NCBI GenBank assembly: GCA_037367405.1
Contig: JAZKJV010000149.1
Coordinates: 868,001 to 932,000 of the forward strand
Reading direction: 5' to 3'
DNA length: 64,000 bases
Source: Ottelia alismoides
Taxonomy: Eukaryota > Streptophyta > Magnoliopsida > Alismatales > Hydrocharitaceae
Shown here piece after piece: positions 20,255 through 33,049 of this stretch (the stretch's first letter is position 1; the number at the start of each line of letters is the position of its first letter). Under the pieces are notes generated by a model, which saw nothing but the letters and a program-made list of their open reading frames with translations, was not told the origin of the DNA and made no database searches. Both the position numbers and the translations under genes were made by a program.

Positions 20255-21386
20255 AAAAAATCCTGGAAAAGTTTTTAGAAATTCAATTAAAAATAATAAA
20301 CAATTTTATTAATTTTTGGTTATAAAAAAATATTTATTATTTTTGGAATTATTTTATTATGATATTTATTTATTTTTTCGAGGTTTATAATTACAATTTA
20401 TTTTTAGGGGTTATATATAGGTATATTCATCTATGTATTTTAGTCTTTTATTTTGTAATTTTGATTTTATTAATTTACTTTATTTATTTATAAAATTATA
20501 AATAAATTTTCTATTTAAATATATTTTTATTTTATTTTTCTGATATGATATATATAATTAAATAAATAGATGTATTATCTAAATAGGTAAAGATATAGGG
20601 TATTTTACCTATGTATTTTATACAAGTATTCTATTTTAATGATTTCTTGATGTTTTTATTCATTTTTTAATATGATCGTATATTATAAATAATATTTACA
20701 AATTTATAAAATTATAAAATAATGAATAATAAATAAAATAAATATTTTAATCGGGCAAACTATACAATAAGGGTCCAAAACCTAACTTTCAGACCGTAAT
20801 ACCAAAAAATATGAAACCACCTTCACTAAATAGCTTATTAAAAGTTATATACAATTAAAGTGATTTTGATATATTTTGAGTTATTATTTGAGAGATATGG
20901 GTCTGGGAAGTTGGGGTTTTAGAATTTTATTCGGACCATAACTTTTTATATGTAAATTATTTTTACATGAAGTCAATTTTTTATTTTTTTATATTTTATT
21001 GTCTACAACTTTCATGTACAAAGTTTCTTTATTGGAGGTTTAAAAAGTGGAACTAAAAATAGGTCCCAAAATGAATAAAAAGGAATTAAATAAAAGGGAA
21101 TTTTATTCTATCTGGACCCTTATCTCCCCCTACTTTATTCCTTGTCGACCTAGTCATCAAGATGCCTAGGTCTCGGGGTTTCGGGTCATAAAATATTTTC
21201 AATATTTTATTCTTTTTTTTTCATTTCATTATTCTATAGTTTTGGTATTAAAATATGTATTTTATATACTATTTACACAACAATGCATGGATGCTAAATT
21301 ACCTAAATTAAGGGTATTTACAAGCATTTACTAGTGTTTTTAAGGCCAAAATGATAGAATAAAGGTGGTGAAATGGAGATTCATCA

Positions 21387-22308
21387 CCTATGGTGGCCAA
21401 CATTATTTAAAGATGCATAAGATTACGTCAAGCATTGGGCATTCAGATTTCAGACTTCTTCAATGCTTGGGGCATTGACTTCATAGGCACGTTTCTGAAC
21501 AGTCAGGGTTACGAATACATTCCACTTGTTGTTGACTATGTGAGTTGCTGGGTGGAGGCTATCCCAGCTCGGTCCACAGACAGTCGTACGGTTTGTAAAT
21601 TTCTGGAAGATCACATCAAATCAATGTTTGGGATACCAAACATCCTCATATCAGATGGATGTAGCGACTTTATCAAAAGAGAGGTGAAGAAGTTGACTCA
21701 GGAATTTCGCACTGAACATCGTGTCGCTTCTCCCTACCACCCGCAGTCTATTGGCTAGGTTAAGTGATCCAACAGGGAGACAAAGACAATTCTACAAAAG
21801 CTTGTGCGTTCAGATCGCAAGAACTGATCTTAGCTACTTGATTCAGTTCTTTGGGTTTATAGGATTGCATACAAGTCACCATTAGAAAGGTTTCTTTACC
21901 GCCTTCTCTATGGCAAGCAATGCCATCTGCCCATTGAACTGATTCATAAATCCTTATGTGTAATCAATATTTGCAATTTGGACTCCATGAAAGCCGGGAA
22001 GAATAGAAAAGTGGATCTGAATAGATTACTCGAGTTTAGAGATTATGCATATGACAACAACCTGATGTACGAGGAGAAGGTCAAGAAGTGGCATGACAGG
22101 CACATCCGCAGAAAGACTTTTGAGTCGGGTCAAAAGGTTTGGTTATTTGTTGCGAAACTGAAAATCTTTCCAGGGAAATTGAAAAGAAAATGGATTGGGT
22201 CGTTCACAGTGAAACATGAGCGTGACAATGGTAGTGTGATGATATCTGAATTGTCATCTGATGCACAACCTTTTGTAGTTAATGGACAGCTTCTGAAGCC
22301 TTACTAAG
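21387..22308 (+). pseudogene. pol: Integrase core and C-terminus of element X
   Basis: Integrase inserts the DNA copy into the genome. The first words WWPTLFKDA continue the zinc-finger part cut at 7903. The core (21435-21758) has the first catalytic Asp (WGIDFIG) and the second (ILISDGCSDF), then RVASPYHPQ. At the catalytic Glu the sequence has a stop, Val, Lys and another stop where related copies have QAEVSNRE, so the Glu is replaced. A second open part (21978-22307) holds KVWLFVAKLKIFPGKLK, the SH3-like C-terminal domain, and ends with VNGQLLKPY. No chromodomain follows. Confidence 0.85.
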
Positions 22309-24805
22309 AATATGATACATTTCCATCTGCCATTGACTCAATTCAAGTTTTATTTGAAGATGAATTAAACGTGAACACTCTTGTAGTTTCAGACAGAGCA
22401 TATCAAGATATTTTTGAGTGATCTTTCTTTTTCTTCTTTTCTTATTTTCGTTCTTTATTTTATTATTCTTCCGAAAAGTCGTACCCCTTTCATCATTGCT
22501 ATACCTAGGATGTACTTTGTCCGAAGTATGGGGGGTGTATACCTCGAGTTATTCATCTTCTGATCCCTCACCTGTCCCCTTAACTCTTACACTATATCTA
22601 TACTTAGGGATATTTTAACCTAAGTATGGGTGGGACAGGTCGAGCTGATGATTTCGTACATTCCCACCATTGACCCTCCCTACTTTGAGTACATTCTCTA
22701 ATAATTAGGATTATTTCATCCAAAGTATAAGCGCGACGATCAACTTCTCATTCATTCTTTCCTTCTTTCTTTTTTTAGTCGTTGTAGTATAGGCTTGTTT
22801 ATACTCAGTACGATTTATGTCTTCTTTTTTCTCTCTCTGATCTATGTGGACATAGCTTAAGCTAAGTATAGGGGGGTCGTATATACTTCGTATATACTTC
22901 TACCAAGACTCGTTTTTCGTATTTTCAATAAGTAGGGATAAAACACAATACTTTTATAAAATTCATTAAAATTCTTTGTATATACCGATTAATAAATTGT
23001 GTAACAAATGTTTCGCAAAATGTTTGAAAATGCTTTAAAAATTTCTTTGAAAAAACTTTTGAAAACTGTTTGAAAAATGTTTTGTAAAATTTTTTCAACC
23101 TTTGTAAAAATTATTTTATTTATAAAAATTTCTTTTCTTTGTGTGAAATAAAATATTAAGAAAAGCTATTTGCAAATGATTTGGAAAATGGTTGTAAAAA
23201 TATTTTTGAAAAATGTATACATATACTGTTTGAAAAATCTTTGCAAAATGATTTTTAGATTTTGAAAATACTTGTAAAATTATTTATAAATTAATTTGCA
23301 AAAAAAAGTTTTCAAAATTTTTGCAAAAATATTTTCAAATTATTTTGAGAACTTTGTACATAACTCAAGCAAGTAAAAACTCTATACCATGTATATACAA
23401 ACTTGTAAACTCCTAAAGTTCAACTCTTGTAAATAACGAGAAGCACTGCCGTGTAAATAGTTGTACCTAATTCTTTTCTAAATATATTCTATTTTAAAAA
23501 ATCGCTAAAATTTTGCAAAAATCAACATTTCAAAAGAAATTGGAAAAACATTTTCAAAAATAGCATAAAATATTGCAAAATCTTTTCATAAAAATCCTTA
23601 AAAAGTTTAAAACCATAAAATTGCATCACAAAAAACATTTTCCTTGCATTGTGCATAACATTCACATTTTTCGGAATAACCTAGACAATTGAACACGTCT
23701 AAACAAGCATCTGAAGATTGGAGCTTGGAATAGACCTTAATACACTTTATCTCATAGGAACCCATTGAGGACTGGAAGTGGAGATATTTCAAGTCACTAG
23801 ACTTCATTCTTTAGGTTCCATAAGACTATGTTCATGAGTCAATTCAATGTGCCTAAATAGAACCTTCATGTCATCCGTAAGACTCTTGAGATAATGACTT
23901 GACTTGAAACCTCACACCTAGCACTTAGCTCAACCCAGATGGACTAGTGAAATATTTTAGAGTCTAAGTCAGGACGATGCAAGGCCGCTTTGTCACGGTG
24001 GCTTAGGAGCCATTCTTGGAGATTGCAGACACTAGTACTCTAACCACTTCTTTTAGTAGCGATGATATCTAAAGACAGGAGATGTATTAAGACAATGCTT
24101 CGGAAGAGGAATGTCTACAATGTAACTTTTTCCAAGACCCCAAAAAATGGGTGGAACAAAAGGATGCTATATCCATCGGAGCACAAGCAAGAATGCATAA
24201 GCTGTACAAAGTCAAAGAAAAATACCCAACGAAGCCGGCAACCAAATATTACACAAAATTTTGAGCTTCAGAAAAAGCCTACTCCTTGGTGAAGAAATAG
24301 TACACTGACCGACATCACAAGGGAGTGATGACTATATTGGTCCATTCCCACTTCTTTTCCCTTTCATCTAAACTTCTTTCCCATTCAATTGTAAAGAACG
24401 AGAGTACCTGAACTTCAAAGGGAATATCTGTCTCCACGAGGAAGAGTTACCAGAAGAGCAGAAGCCTCGATATTTCATAAGTGTTGTCGGGGGAGATCTG
24501 AACAATTTCACACCCATGGTTCTATCACTTCAAGGTCGCAAGAGTATGCGACTGGGAGGATGGTTCAGACTTGGCAGAGAATTGGACAGGATGATAGGAG
24601 TATGGAATCTAAGGGTTGTTGTATCACAATTCCTGAACTCCATATGGTTCCGAACAAAGCATTAATCCAAAGGACTTCTCTAAGATCCAAACTTTTATTG
24701 TGTTAAGACAAGTTTAAAAGTCAGCAATTATTCCAAGTTATTTACTTTTCTTTTATTTATTTTCATTTTCTACACTTATTGCATAAGTGTTTGCTAGGGA
24801 CTAGC
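22309..24805 (+). other. 3' region of element X
   Basis: After integrase a short in-frame tail (DSIQVLFEDEL) ends near 22420. The rest has no clear gene. It holds the hairpin array (22499-22878), the TTTTGCAAA tract (22980-23360), a block related to B, C, Y and D (23700-24080) and a decayed copy of the small 3' frame (about 24400-24560, LQREYLSPRG). Short open frames here are not conserved. Confidence 0.6.
22499..22878 (+). repeat. Array of four hairpins with G-runs in X
   Basis: Units lie near 22499-22535 (CTATACCTAGGA...TCCGAAGTATGGGGGG), 22598-22631 (CTATACTTAGGG...CCTAAGTATGGG), 22695-22730 (decayed) and 22849-22878 (TAGCTTAAGCTAAG followed by TATAGGGGGG). The plus strand is element sense, so the G-runs follow the second arm, as in B, C, Y and D. 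Confidence 0.7.
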
Positions 24806-24823
24806 AAAGGAAAGTATAGGGGG
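24806..24823 (+). other. Polypurine tract of element X
   Basis: AAAGGAAAGTATAGGGGG directly precedes the LTR start TAATGAGTCTCC (TGATGA in other copies, so one base has changed). It confirms that X is read on the plus strand and that 24824 begins its 3' LTR. Confidence 0.85.
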
Positions 24824-25604
24824 TAATGAGTCTCCATTTCATCACATGTATTCTATTATTTTAGCCATAAAAACCCTAGCTAATGCATGTAAATAATATT
24901 TATTTCGTACAAATTAATATTCATTATTTTGTTCCATTTATCGTATATAAAATACAGTTTTTAATGCTAAAATTATAGAAAAAGAAAAGAAAAGAGAAAG
25001 AATAAAATGCCAAAGGTATTTTATGACCCTAAACCCTGAGACCTAGGCATCTTGATGACTGGGTCAACAAGGAATAAAGTATGGGGAGATAAGGGCCGAA
25101 AAACATACATAAATTCCCATTTTTTTTACTTTTATAAGTCATTTTTGGGCCCTATTTTATTTTCCATCTTTTAGACTAAAATAAAGAAACATGTACATGA
25201 AAGTTGTAGATATTAACATATGGAAAAATACAAAATTGAGTTTACACAAAAATAATATATAGTGTACTTTTTATACTATAAATAAAAAGACAAAACTCAA
25301 ATTCCCAGACCCATATCTCCTAAATAAAAGCTCAAAATGTATGAAAATCACATTTAATTGTATATAACTTTTAATAAGTTTTTTAATAAAGGTGGTTTCA
25401 TCTAATTTGGAGTTAAGCTATGAAAGTTAGGTTTTGGATCCCTATTGTATAGTATACCAGAATAAAATATTCATTTATTATTCTTTATTATTTTTATAAT
25501 TTTTAAAATATTATTTATAGTTTATGTACATATTTAAAATAGAATAAAACCATAAAAAATATTAAAATAAAATAACATACAAAAGTATATAGATGAAATA
25601 CCTA

Positions 25605-25634
25605 TACTTATACTTATACTTATACTTATACTTA
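25605..25634 (+). repeat. Hexamer microsatellite (TACTTA)5
   Basis: Five tandem copies of TACTTA lie in the AT-rich U3 of LTR X. The other LTRs have no such expansion at this place, so it probably grew after insertion. Confidence 0.8.
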
Positions 25635-26212
25635 TATAGTATATACCTATATTTATTTAAGTGCACATAATACATTAAAAAATACAACAAAAATATATTT
25701 ATGTGCATAAAAATAAATTATAAATATTTAAAATATGAAAATAAAATAATAGAATGAATAAAATAAAATATGAAAAAGATAGATGATTATACAAATAAAT
25801 AAACGCTAAAAAAGTAACTTGTAATAAATAAGCCCATAAAAATAAATAGAAATCATAATAAATACTATATAAAATAATAAACATTTTTTGTTAACTAAAA
25901 ATTAATAAAATTGTTTATTAATTTTTTTTGAATTAATTTTGAATTTCAAATGTGTTCTATCGTGTAGCAGCTTAGGTGGACCTATCACAAGCCAGCGACA
26001 GTTAACCATAGGTCAATTATCCGTCTTTAGCCCTAGTTGTGTCAGATGTTGGTTGACTTTGATTTCGCTAATTTCTTGTGCTATAATCTTTCACTCTTAG
26101 GGCTTGATTTCTTCACAAAATATGTTCCTCAATCCTTGTACTAATACATGTGGATGAATCCTCGATTGAGGGACCGTTGAATCGAGCGTTCTGACCGAGT
26201 CAGCCTCACCAT

Positions 26213-26227
26213 GTATATAATATCCCC
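26213..26227 (+). promoter_or_regulatory. Candidate TATA box of LTR X
   Basis: GTATATAATATCCCC lies about 1.39 kb from the LTR 5' end, at the same place as TATA-like sites in LTRs A, B, Y and D. A trailing CCCC is shared with B and D. Transcription start would be expected near 26250-26260. Confidence 0.55.
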
Positions 26228-27480
26228 TCGAGCTCCCGTGGATCCTCGATCCTTCTTCCACCCCAAAAGGGCCCAAACACTATGTTTGAGTCTTGATCCT
26301 TGTTCCCAGTGATAGCAGGAGTTTGATCGGCTCCTTGGGATCTTGGTAGGGCATAGAATCGAATAGGTCCATTGCTCCTCCCCTGTGTTCTCCCGAGCTC
26401 AGCTCTAGGCTCTTAGCTACTGGTAAAGCTTCTACTATCCTTGATTTTTCACCTCCTTAGGGTCGTAGTAGATTAATTCTGTAGTTAGTTTTGCATTATT
26501 TCATTTATTCTTGAAAGTTTTCCAACTTCATCATATGACAGAGCTCCAGCTCCATTGCCCTTTTTCTGGACACTCCCTGCTCACTCCGCTTCTCCTCACA
26601 CCCTCATCTTCTCCCCCATCTTCTGTTGTACACCCCACACCTAATCATTCATCTTGACCATGCATAGATCAAGGATTCAGTTCCTCCACCCCCACCGTTC
26701 ATTGGAGGAACTCCACCCACTCCCTCCTACATCCATCATGACCCACGACGCCGTCCCCAGCTTCACATTTTTGCCCCTGACTATCTCTTGTAGGAAATAA
26801 CCAGGAATGAAGACCTTTAAGATTTCATCAAACCAGGAGAGAGCTCCCAGATCTCATCCCTCACCGAGCTCTTTCTAATGGATTTAGGGGCATCTTGAAT
26901 ACACCTGGAGTTGTGGATCCATCCTAGGAGCATTTTGAGACACCCCTGAGCTCTTGGGGATGATCGAAAAAGGAGTGAATCCTGATCGAAGGTTGTCGCA
27001 GTGGAGTTCATCCGTTGTTCATCCATGCCACCTTTTCAACATTGGATTAGGATCCTAGTTCCTACAAAGCAACCAACATTGGATCGCCAACGCTTTCAGC
27101 CATCCTATCCATTCTCAGATCTAATCAAAGTTGTGCTTCCATGAACCATCATCTACCGTCCACAGGAAGCCACATGGATAGGTGGAGCATCCCACCATCC
27201 GATGGAGGGCTATTAGTGGGTATATTGCAAAATCCACCCCTGCTTTTTGCTTTTTATTTTCCAATCCTGAAATTTCTGTTTACATTCAAAATTTTAAGTG
27301 AAAATTGCTAAAGATGCCCTGTATTTATTGTTATTCGCGCTTGGGTCCTGTCCAGATCAACTCACGTTCGTCCCACGTGAGGTGGGCATTTTGGAAGTAT
27401 GCCCTTGCGGGTATTTGTATTTTGTTTTAGTCCAGGAACTTTAAATAGCAGTTATATATATTTGGGTAATTTGCATTTGA

Positions 27481-27485
27481 GCCCT
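27481..27485. repeat. Target-site duplication of element C, left copy
   Basis: GCCCT precedes the LTR start TGATAAAC at 27486. The same five bases follow the other end of C at 46980-46984, where the LTR of X continues. This shows C entered the 3' LTR of X. Confidence 0.93.
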
Positions 27486-30013
27486 TGATAAACAAGAAAT
27501 ATCAAGGGTCGTATTAATCCACATGGCAGATCAAAAGTCGATGCGTTGACCGCTCAATAAATCCCGGTTGATCAGAATTAACCTACAATATTGATTAAAA
27601 CAATTAAATCCCATAAATATGGAAATCATTTATTTTCTCTACCATAAAATTCATAGTGTATAAGAATGTAGAAGTCGAACCACAGAGAGCAAATAAGTAG
27701 CCTAGGGTTATCTGTGTACAACCAAGTAATTTGTGCAAAGAATGCTTTTTGTGGGTTTTTTAATTTTAAATTTTTAGTTTATATATATAGATATATATTA
27801 ATTTTGTATTTCTTTTTCCTTATTTGATTTTCAATTTTCTGATTTTGTATTTTCTTTTTACATTTTTATTTTTTTAGATTTTCTTTTTTTATAAATACAA
27901 TATAGCTTATATAAAGCTTTATTTACACAAAACATAGGGATAGATTTTTAAATGCTACTAAATATAATTAATTCAAAAAAATGATGTATTTTTTTATTAT
28001 TTTTCTAATGTTTTAGTATTTTTCTAGATATTTTTGCTAATTTTTATGTATTTTAAAAGTCCAAAATATCCCAATAATGGGATTAATACATAATCCGAAC
28101 TTAATTTGGATTTTATAAATAGTAAATAATCCCAAATTACATAAATAAATTTTAATACATAAATAATAATATATAGGTAATTATAAAACATAAAAACATA
28201 TTTTTGGTATTTTTATGGAATTTTTATATTTTTATTAGATTTTGGAGCTTTTCTGATTTTTTAATTTTCTTTTTCTTAATTTGAGGGTTTTTTGTTTTCT
28301 AGACTCAATAAATATCAAAATATATCATGTAATTTTTCTTTGGAATTTTTCATTAAGTTTTTATATTTTTTGGTACTTTATAAATTAGACATGGACTAAT
28401 TAGGATTCTTTTTAATTTTTAAAAATATATGAAATGCAAAAAATGCTGATTAAAAATATGGGCATGAAAATACATCGCATGAAGCATTTATCTCTATTTT
28501 TCGTATCTTTAGGAACAATGTAGGTATTTTTAATAAGTGCATAAAGACTACAAAAATGCGTGGCCTGGCCGGGGCATTTTTGCAAATAAAAAAAGTCCAG
28601 TGGGATCTGTGCAAAAACACCAAAAGTTTTCAACATTTATAAATATTTCAGGACTAAATGATAATTTTAAAACCCACCAGTGTTCAGATGCAAATAACCC
28701 ATCACATGGGATGACACGTCATTCCTACAGGTAGGGACCATAATGCACATATATAAAAGTTCAGGGGACTGCTGACAAATTTCACAAAAATGTAACAAAT
28801 AACTTTCATTTTATTGGACCTTTTCTAAATAAACAGAACCATAGGGGTATACTTGTAATTTTTCCCACCTCACATGAGACAACACGTGAGGTGATGTGGA
28901 ATGGACCTATTTGCAATTACAAGAAGTTCGGGGATCTTTTTACAAAATTTCCACTTTATTTTAAACGTTCAATTAAATTTACAAGACTAAATGATAAAGA
29001 CAAAAAGGACAAGGGTATAAATGCAAATTACCCTAAAAACGTGCATGCTGGCGGACTACTGGATGTGATTCACTTGACACATGGTGTCCCCTCGAGCGTC
29101 GATGATGGTTCGTCGATGAGCGGTGAGGATTAGATCCAAGAGGGGGATCAAACGGTCGAGGCGTGGCTCCATCGGATGGTGCTGATCAAAACTGGGGCTC
29201 TTCCTTGATCGGACAGCTAAGATGCAGGTTGGAAGAACTGGGAAGGGGCTCACCTTGGCAAGCTTCAATCGGGCGTTGCGAGCTCCTCCGGCCTCCTCTG
29301 GCGCCACCAAGCATCCCTTCACATTCCTGGAAGCCCCCCGCGTCTGGAGATACCTTCAGTGAGGTACCTGGACCCCTGGAGTGCTCAGGGGAAGTCGAGG
29401 AAGAAGAGGGGGTACTGGTACCTGTTCTTCGCGAGAATCGACTCGATGGCGAGTCCCTTGGCACGTCTGGACATGCAGAAAGATAGTGTGCAACAAGACG
29501 AAGGTCCCCCGAGCATTATTTGGTCGAGGCAGATGGAAAAATGGGTGCGGTGGAGGTCTCCGGCGAAGAGCGGGGGAAGGAAACCCGATGTCCTGACCCA
29601 CGATGGATCAGGGGGATTGGAGGCATGTGGGATGAGGAGAATGCGATAAGGAGTGAGATGATGGTGTTTAGAGGGTCTGAGCGACAACGGAGGAGCGCGG
29701 AAGAGCTTCCTAGAGCTCGACTCCGGCGAAGTACGGGCAGAGCAATCAAGGCTCGATTACTAATCTAAATCCTAATCTAAAGGCATGCAATTAAACCTAC
29801 TATTAAAATGCATAAAAGAAGTAAAGAAATAACAACTCTTATACATGGCGGAACACCAGGGAGCAGGGCTACGCCGGAGCGCCGCTGTGGGTACAGCCCC
29901 GCCTTCTCTGACTGTCTTCTTCCTCCAGAAGCTTCTCCCTATCACGAAGAATCGATCTGGACCGAAGTCTAGAGTGGAAGAAGGTAAAGGTTGATAAAAT
30001 TTGGAAGAGGAGG

Positions 30014-30035
30014 AGGAGCTCTTTATTTATTGGCA
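30014..30035 (-). promoter_or_regulatory. Candidate TATA-like site of LTR C (left)
   Basis: The minus strand reads GCCAATAAATAAAGAGCTCC. The right LTR (45381-45403) has CCTACAAATAAAGAGTTCC. Both are about 1.59 kb from the LTR 5' end, about 200 bp further than in the other LTRs. The G-box palindrome of C (near 30268) is decayed. Confidence 0.45.
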
Positions 30036-31361
30036 TGGTGATGCACCCTTATTGATCGAGGTGAATTAAATATTCGAACGTGTTTCTAGGTGATGCAAGA
30101 AGGTGGCGTGGATATCTGTTGATCAATGATCATTTTCTCTTCAGGACGCGAGATCGATCGATGGACGAGATGCCCATGAAAAATGGCGGAAAACACGGTG
30201 TTTGACAGGTCGAGTTACTTCAGCCAGCAGAGGGGGGGAGTTGATCGCGGTCAATATTTGACGTGCAGTGATTGGTCCAGCCAAGCTCGCTACAGGACAA
30301 AACATGTTGGAAATTCAAAAATAATTACTTTAAAAAAAGTAAATGATTTTATTATTTTTCAATTATAAAATAAAAAAATGTTTATTATTTTAAGTAGCAT
30401 GTTATTATAATTTTTTATTTTTTAGTATATTTTATTACAAGTTTATTTTTAATGGCTTATTTATAGGTATATTTACCTATATTTTATACATTTTTATTTT
30501 TATTTTGTATATTTTATTTTATTATTTTCTTACATTATTTTATATATTTATAACTTATTTTTATGATTATAAATATATTTTTATTTTATTTTTATGATGT
30601 TATTTGTAAACTTTAATAAATTGAGATGTATATTATGTAGGTATATTCATAGGTAGTTTACCTATGTTTTATGTATACTATTTTAGTTTAATGTGATTTT
30701 ATGAGTTTTATTTTAGTTTTTTATTTTTAGTAGAATATGTATAATATTTAAAAATATTAGGAAATATAAATGAATAAGGAATAAAAGAATATATTCCCTT
30801 TCTTATTTATATACATGTTTAACATAGGTATTGTATCTATGTTTTTACATAGTTTTATTTTATTTACCTTTTCTTTTTGATTTTATTTTAATTTTAATGT
30901 ACACATTAATTATAGATGATGTTTATAAAATTAAAAAAAAAATATGAATTTGTAAAAATAATGAATAATGAATAAATTGAATATTTTAAATGGTCTTATG
31001 TACAATAGGGGCCCAAAACCTAACTTCCACACAGTAACTCCAAAAAATATAAAGCCTCCACCATTAAATAGCTCGCGAAAAGTTGTATACAATTAGAGTG
31101 GTTTTGCTATGTTTCGAGTTTTTATTTGAAAGATATGGGTCTGTGAAGTTTCGTTTTTGGCTTTTTATTCTGGGTATAAAATGAACAATGTATATTATTT
31201 TTGCCCAAACTCAATTTTGTATTTTTATTTACGTTATTACCTACACCTTTTATGTACAAAATTTCTTTATTTGATGAATAAACAATTAAGAATAAAATAG
31301 GTGTCAAAAATGCATAATTGATGAATAAATAAATGAGGCATTTATTCTATTTTTGGCCCTG

Positions 31362-31390
31362 ATCTCCCCCTACTTTATTCTTTGTCGACC
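31362..31390 (-). promoter_or_regulatory. Conserved U3 block of LTR C (left)
   Basis: ATCTCCCCCTACTTTATTCT followed by TTGTCGACC. The right copy is at 46715-46743. Both are about 234-264 bp from the LTR 5' end. The next phrase, GGATTTGGTCTCGGGGTTAG, is also shared with LTR A. Confidence 0.6.
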
Positions 31391-31624
31391 AACTCCATTC
31401 GGGATTTGGTCTCGGGGTTAGGATCATAAAATATTTTCAATATTTTATTCCTTTTTTATTTTCTTCTCTTTATTATAATTTTGGCATTAAAAACTTTATT
31501 TTATGTACAAGTAATACAATAATAAAGAATGCTATAATGGTCAAATTGAGGCTATTTACATGCATTTGCTGGGGTGTTTAAGGCCAAAATAATAGAATAA
31601 AGGTGATGAAATGGAGATTCATTA

Positions 31625-31644
31625 CCCCTCCATACTTGCCTTTT
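31625..31644 (-). other. Polypurine tract of element C
   Basis: In element sense it reads AAAAGGCAAGTATGGAGGGG next to TAATGAATC of the LTR. Its core is the same as in the other elements with two changes. Confidence 0.85.
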
Positions 31645-33049
31645 CTAGTCCCTAGCAAATACTTATGCAATAAGTATAGAAAATAATAAAGAACAAGAAG
31701 AAAAGAAAAAGAGAAAGAAAAAAGAAAGAGTGAAGAGAATTGCTTTCAGTTGTAAAACTTGTCCTTATAAAATCAGAGTTTGGAGCTCCGGTTAGACCTT
31801 GATGTGCGAATGTGTGTGGAACCTGATTGGGAACCAAATTTAAAACACAATAGCCTTTGAGAGTCCCAGAACTCGGTTCAACCCACCTCAATAGCCAGAT
31901 CAGAGTTAGCCTACATCATACGTAAACCCTTATGACTATGAAGCTGACTTGTACGGTGTAAGTGTTGGTGGCTCTCCCGAACTGAAATGACAAAGAGACT
32001 GACTTCTCTAGAATGACAACCCAATGATTCCCCAATCTAGCCCTCTGCCCTCGAGGAGCAGGGTATTCCCTTCTATGTTCAAGTGACATCCAACTCAAGA
32101 GGAGTAGATGGAGAAAAGAATGGACGGTAGCCAGTGTAGCTACCTTGCCTGGGATGCAAGACCAGTGTAGTCAAGTCATCCAGTTGCAGCATCACATGGT
32201 ATAACTTTGATGCTAAAGCTTGCTTATTTTCTATACAACATATATACATACTCCGGTAAGCATTTTATTTCTATTTTCAATCCTGTCCATTTTTTTTGGA
32301 GTTTTTTTTTCAAACATACTATTCACAACAACATTTACGTAAGGAGTTTTTCCTCTTGAGACAGAAGACTAACCCTCTTTTGAAGCTTTATTGCAACCCA
32401 CACTCTCCTATCTTTAGGCTTCATTGAAATTGGACCAGGTTGGGGTGCACTTCCCTCCCTAGACGAGGACGAATGTTTCCACCCATGTGCATCTCAGACA
32501 GGCAAATCCAACCCCCTCACCACTCCAACTGAGTTGAGCCAAGTGAAATGTGCAAGTATCTAAGTTAGGTCACGATCGACAAGAGTCATGCGTGCATCTC
32601 GAAAAGTTCTATTTAGTCAGTTGAGGTGACTTGAACCCAGCCCTCAGTCTAAAAGAATTAAGCCCTAACGGACCTGAAGTACTTTAAACCTAGTTCCCAT
32701 GAGGTTCCAGTGCAGTTAAGTGCAGTAAGGTCTAACCCAGCTCCAATCTTAGACTTTATTGGACTAGTTCAATCATCAAGCTCACTCAAAAAGAATATGA
32801 ATGATAGGCAAATGCTATGCACAATGAATGATGCAATTTTTCATAAAGAATTTAAAATCTAAAGAATCTTTTTTTCAATTTTTTTGCAATTAAAAAGAAT
32901 TTAAGCACACAAAGTATAAAATATTACAACTATTTACACGGGTGTGCCTTTTTTAGTGACTTATTTAGGTACATGGACACCATTGAGAAAGAAATTTACT
33001 TACTATTGTGTTTTAATGTATTTAATGATGCCTTTATTCCTCAAATTTA

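Larger units (their letters stand above)
7904..21386 (-). mobile_element. Element B: complete non-autonomous Athila-like element
   Basis: B is 13.5 kb with two LTRs (7904-11625 and 17582-21386), a perfect tRNA-Asp primer site (17562-17579), a polypurine tract (11626-11644) and a perfect 5-bp target duplication. Element sense is minus. The 5.96-kb internal region carries a protease remnant and two unknown reading frames but no RT, RNase H or integrase, so it could only have moved with proteins supplied in trans. The first ~117 bp of the two LTRs differ at about 15% of positions by eye, so the insertion is old. It interrupts integrase of X. Confidence 0.92.
17582..21386 (-). repeat. 5' LTR of element B (3805 bp)
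   Basis: It is the pair of 7904-11625, with the same TGATAACT and GATTCATCA ends and the same inner order. It has a perfect 22-bp G-box palindrome (18805-18826), a second inverted G-box region near 18968-18995, a GC-rich stretch (19130-20260), a TATA-like site (19983-20002), a 26-bp palindrome with one mismatch (20229-20254) and the conserved U3 block (21121-21150). Confidence 0.92.
21387..27485 (+). mobile_element. Element X, segment 2 (integrase to first part of 3' LTR)
   Basis: This continues X after the insertion of B. It starts with the second CCTAT copy (21387-21391), holds the integrase core and C-terminus, the 3' region with a hairpin array, the polypurine tract (24806-24823) and 2662 bp of the 3' LTR. 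It ends at the GCCCT duplication (27481-27485) where C is inserted. Confidence 0.88.
24824..27485 (+). repeat. 3' LTR of element X, first part
   Basis: These 2662 bp hold U3 with the conserved block (25065-25096), a TATA-like box (26213-26227), the GC-rich stretch (26000-27240) and the start of U5. The LTR resumes at 46985 after element C. Joined length is about 3.7 kb, equal to the LTR of B. Confidence 0.85.
27486..31624 (-). repeat. 3' LTR of element C (4139 bp)
   Basis: It starts TGATAAACAAG and ends GATTCATTA (TTCATCA in the other copy). U5-side sequence (27486-29040) contains phrases such as GCAAATTTCACAAAAA repeated in degenerate form and inverted G-box repeats (28864-28894). A GC-rich stretch runs 29040-30300, and AT-rich U3 30300-31624. 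Overlapping open frames in the GC-rich part exist on both strands in both LTRs, but they are explained by base composition and LTR pairing. Confidence 0.92.

Noticed and set aside
22499..22878. Intrinsic terminators
   Set aside because: Hairpin plus homopolymer suggests a bacterial terminator, but the run is G, not T, and the context is a plant retroelement.
29040..29770. Many overlapping open frames on both strands in the GC-rich part of LTR C (up to about 107 codons), repeated at 44400-45000
   Set aside because: The same frames recur only because the two LTRs are copies. They are explained by GC-rich composition, lie on both strands at once, and have no counterpart in the LTRs of other elements.
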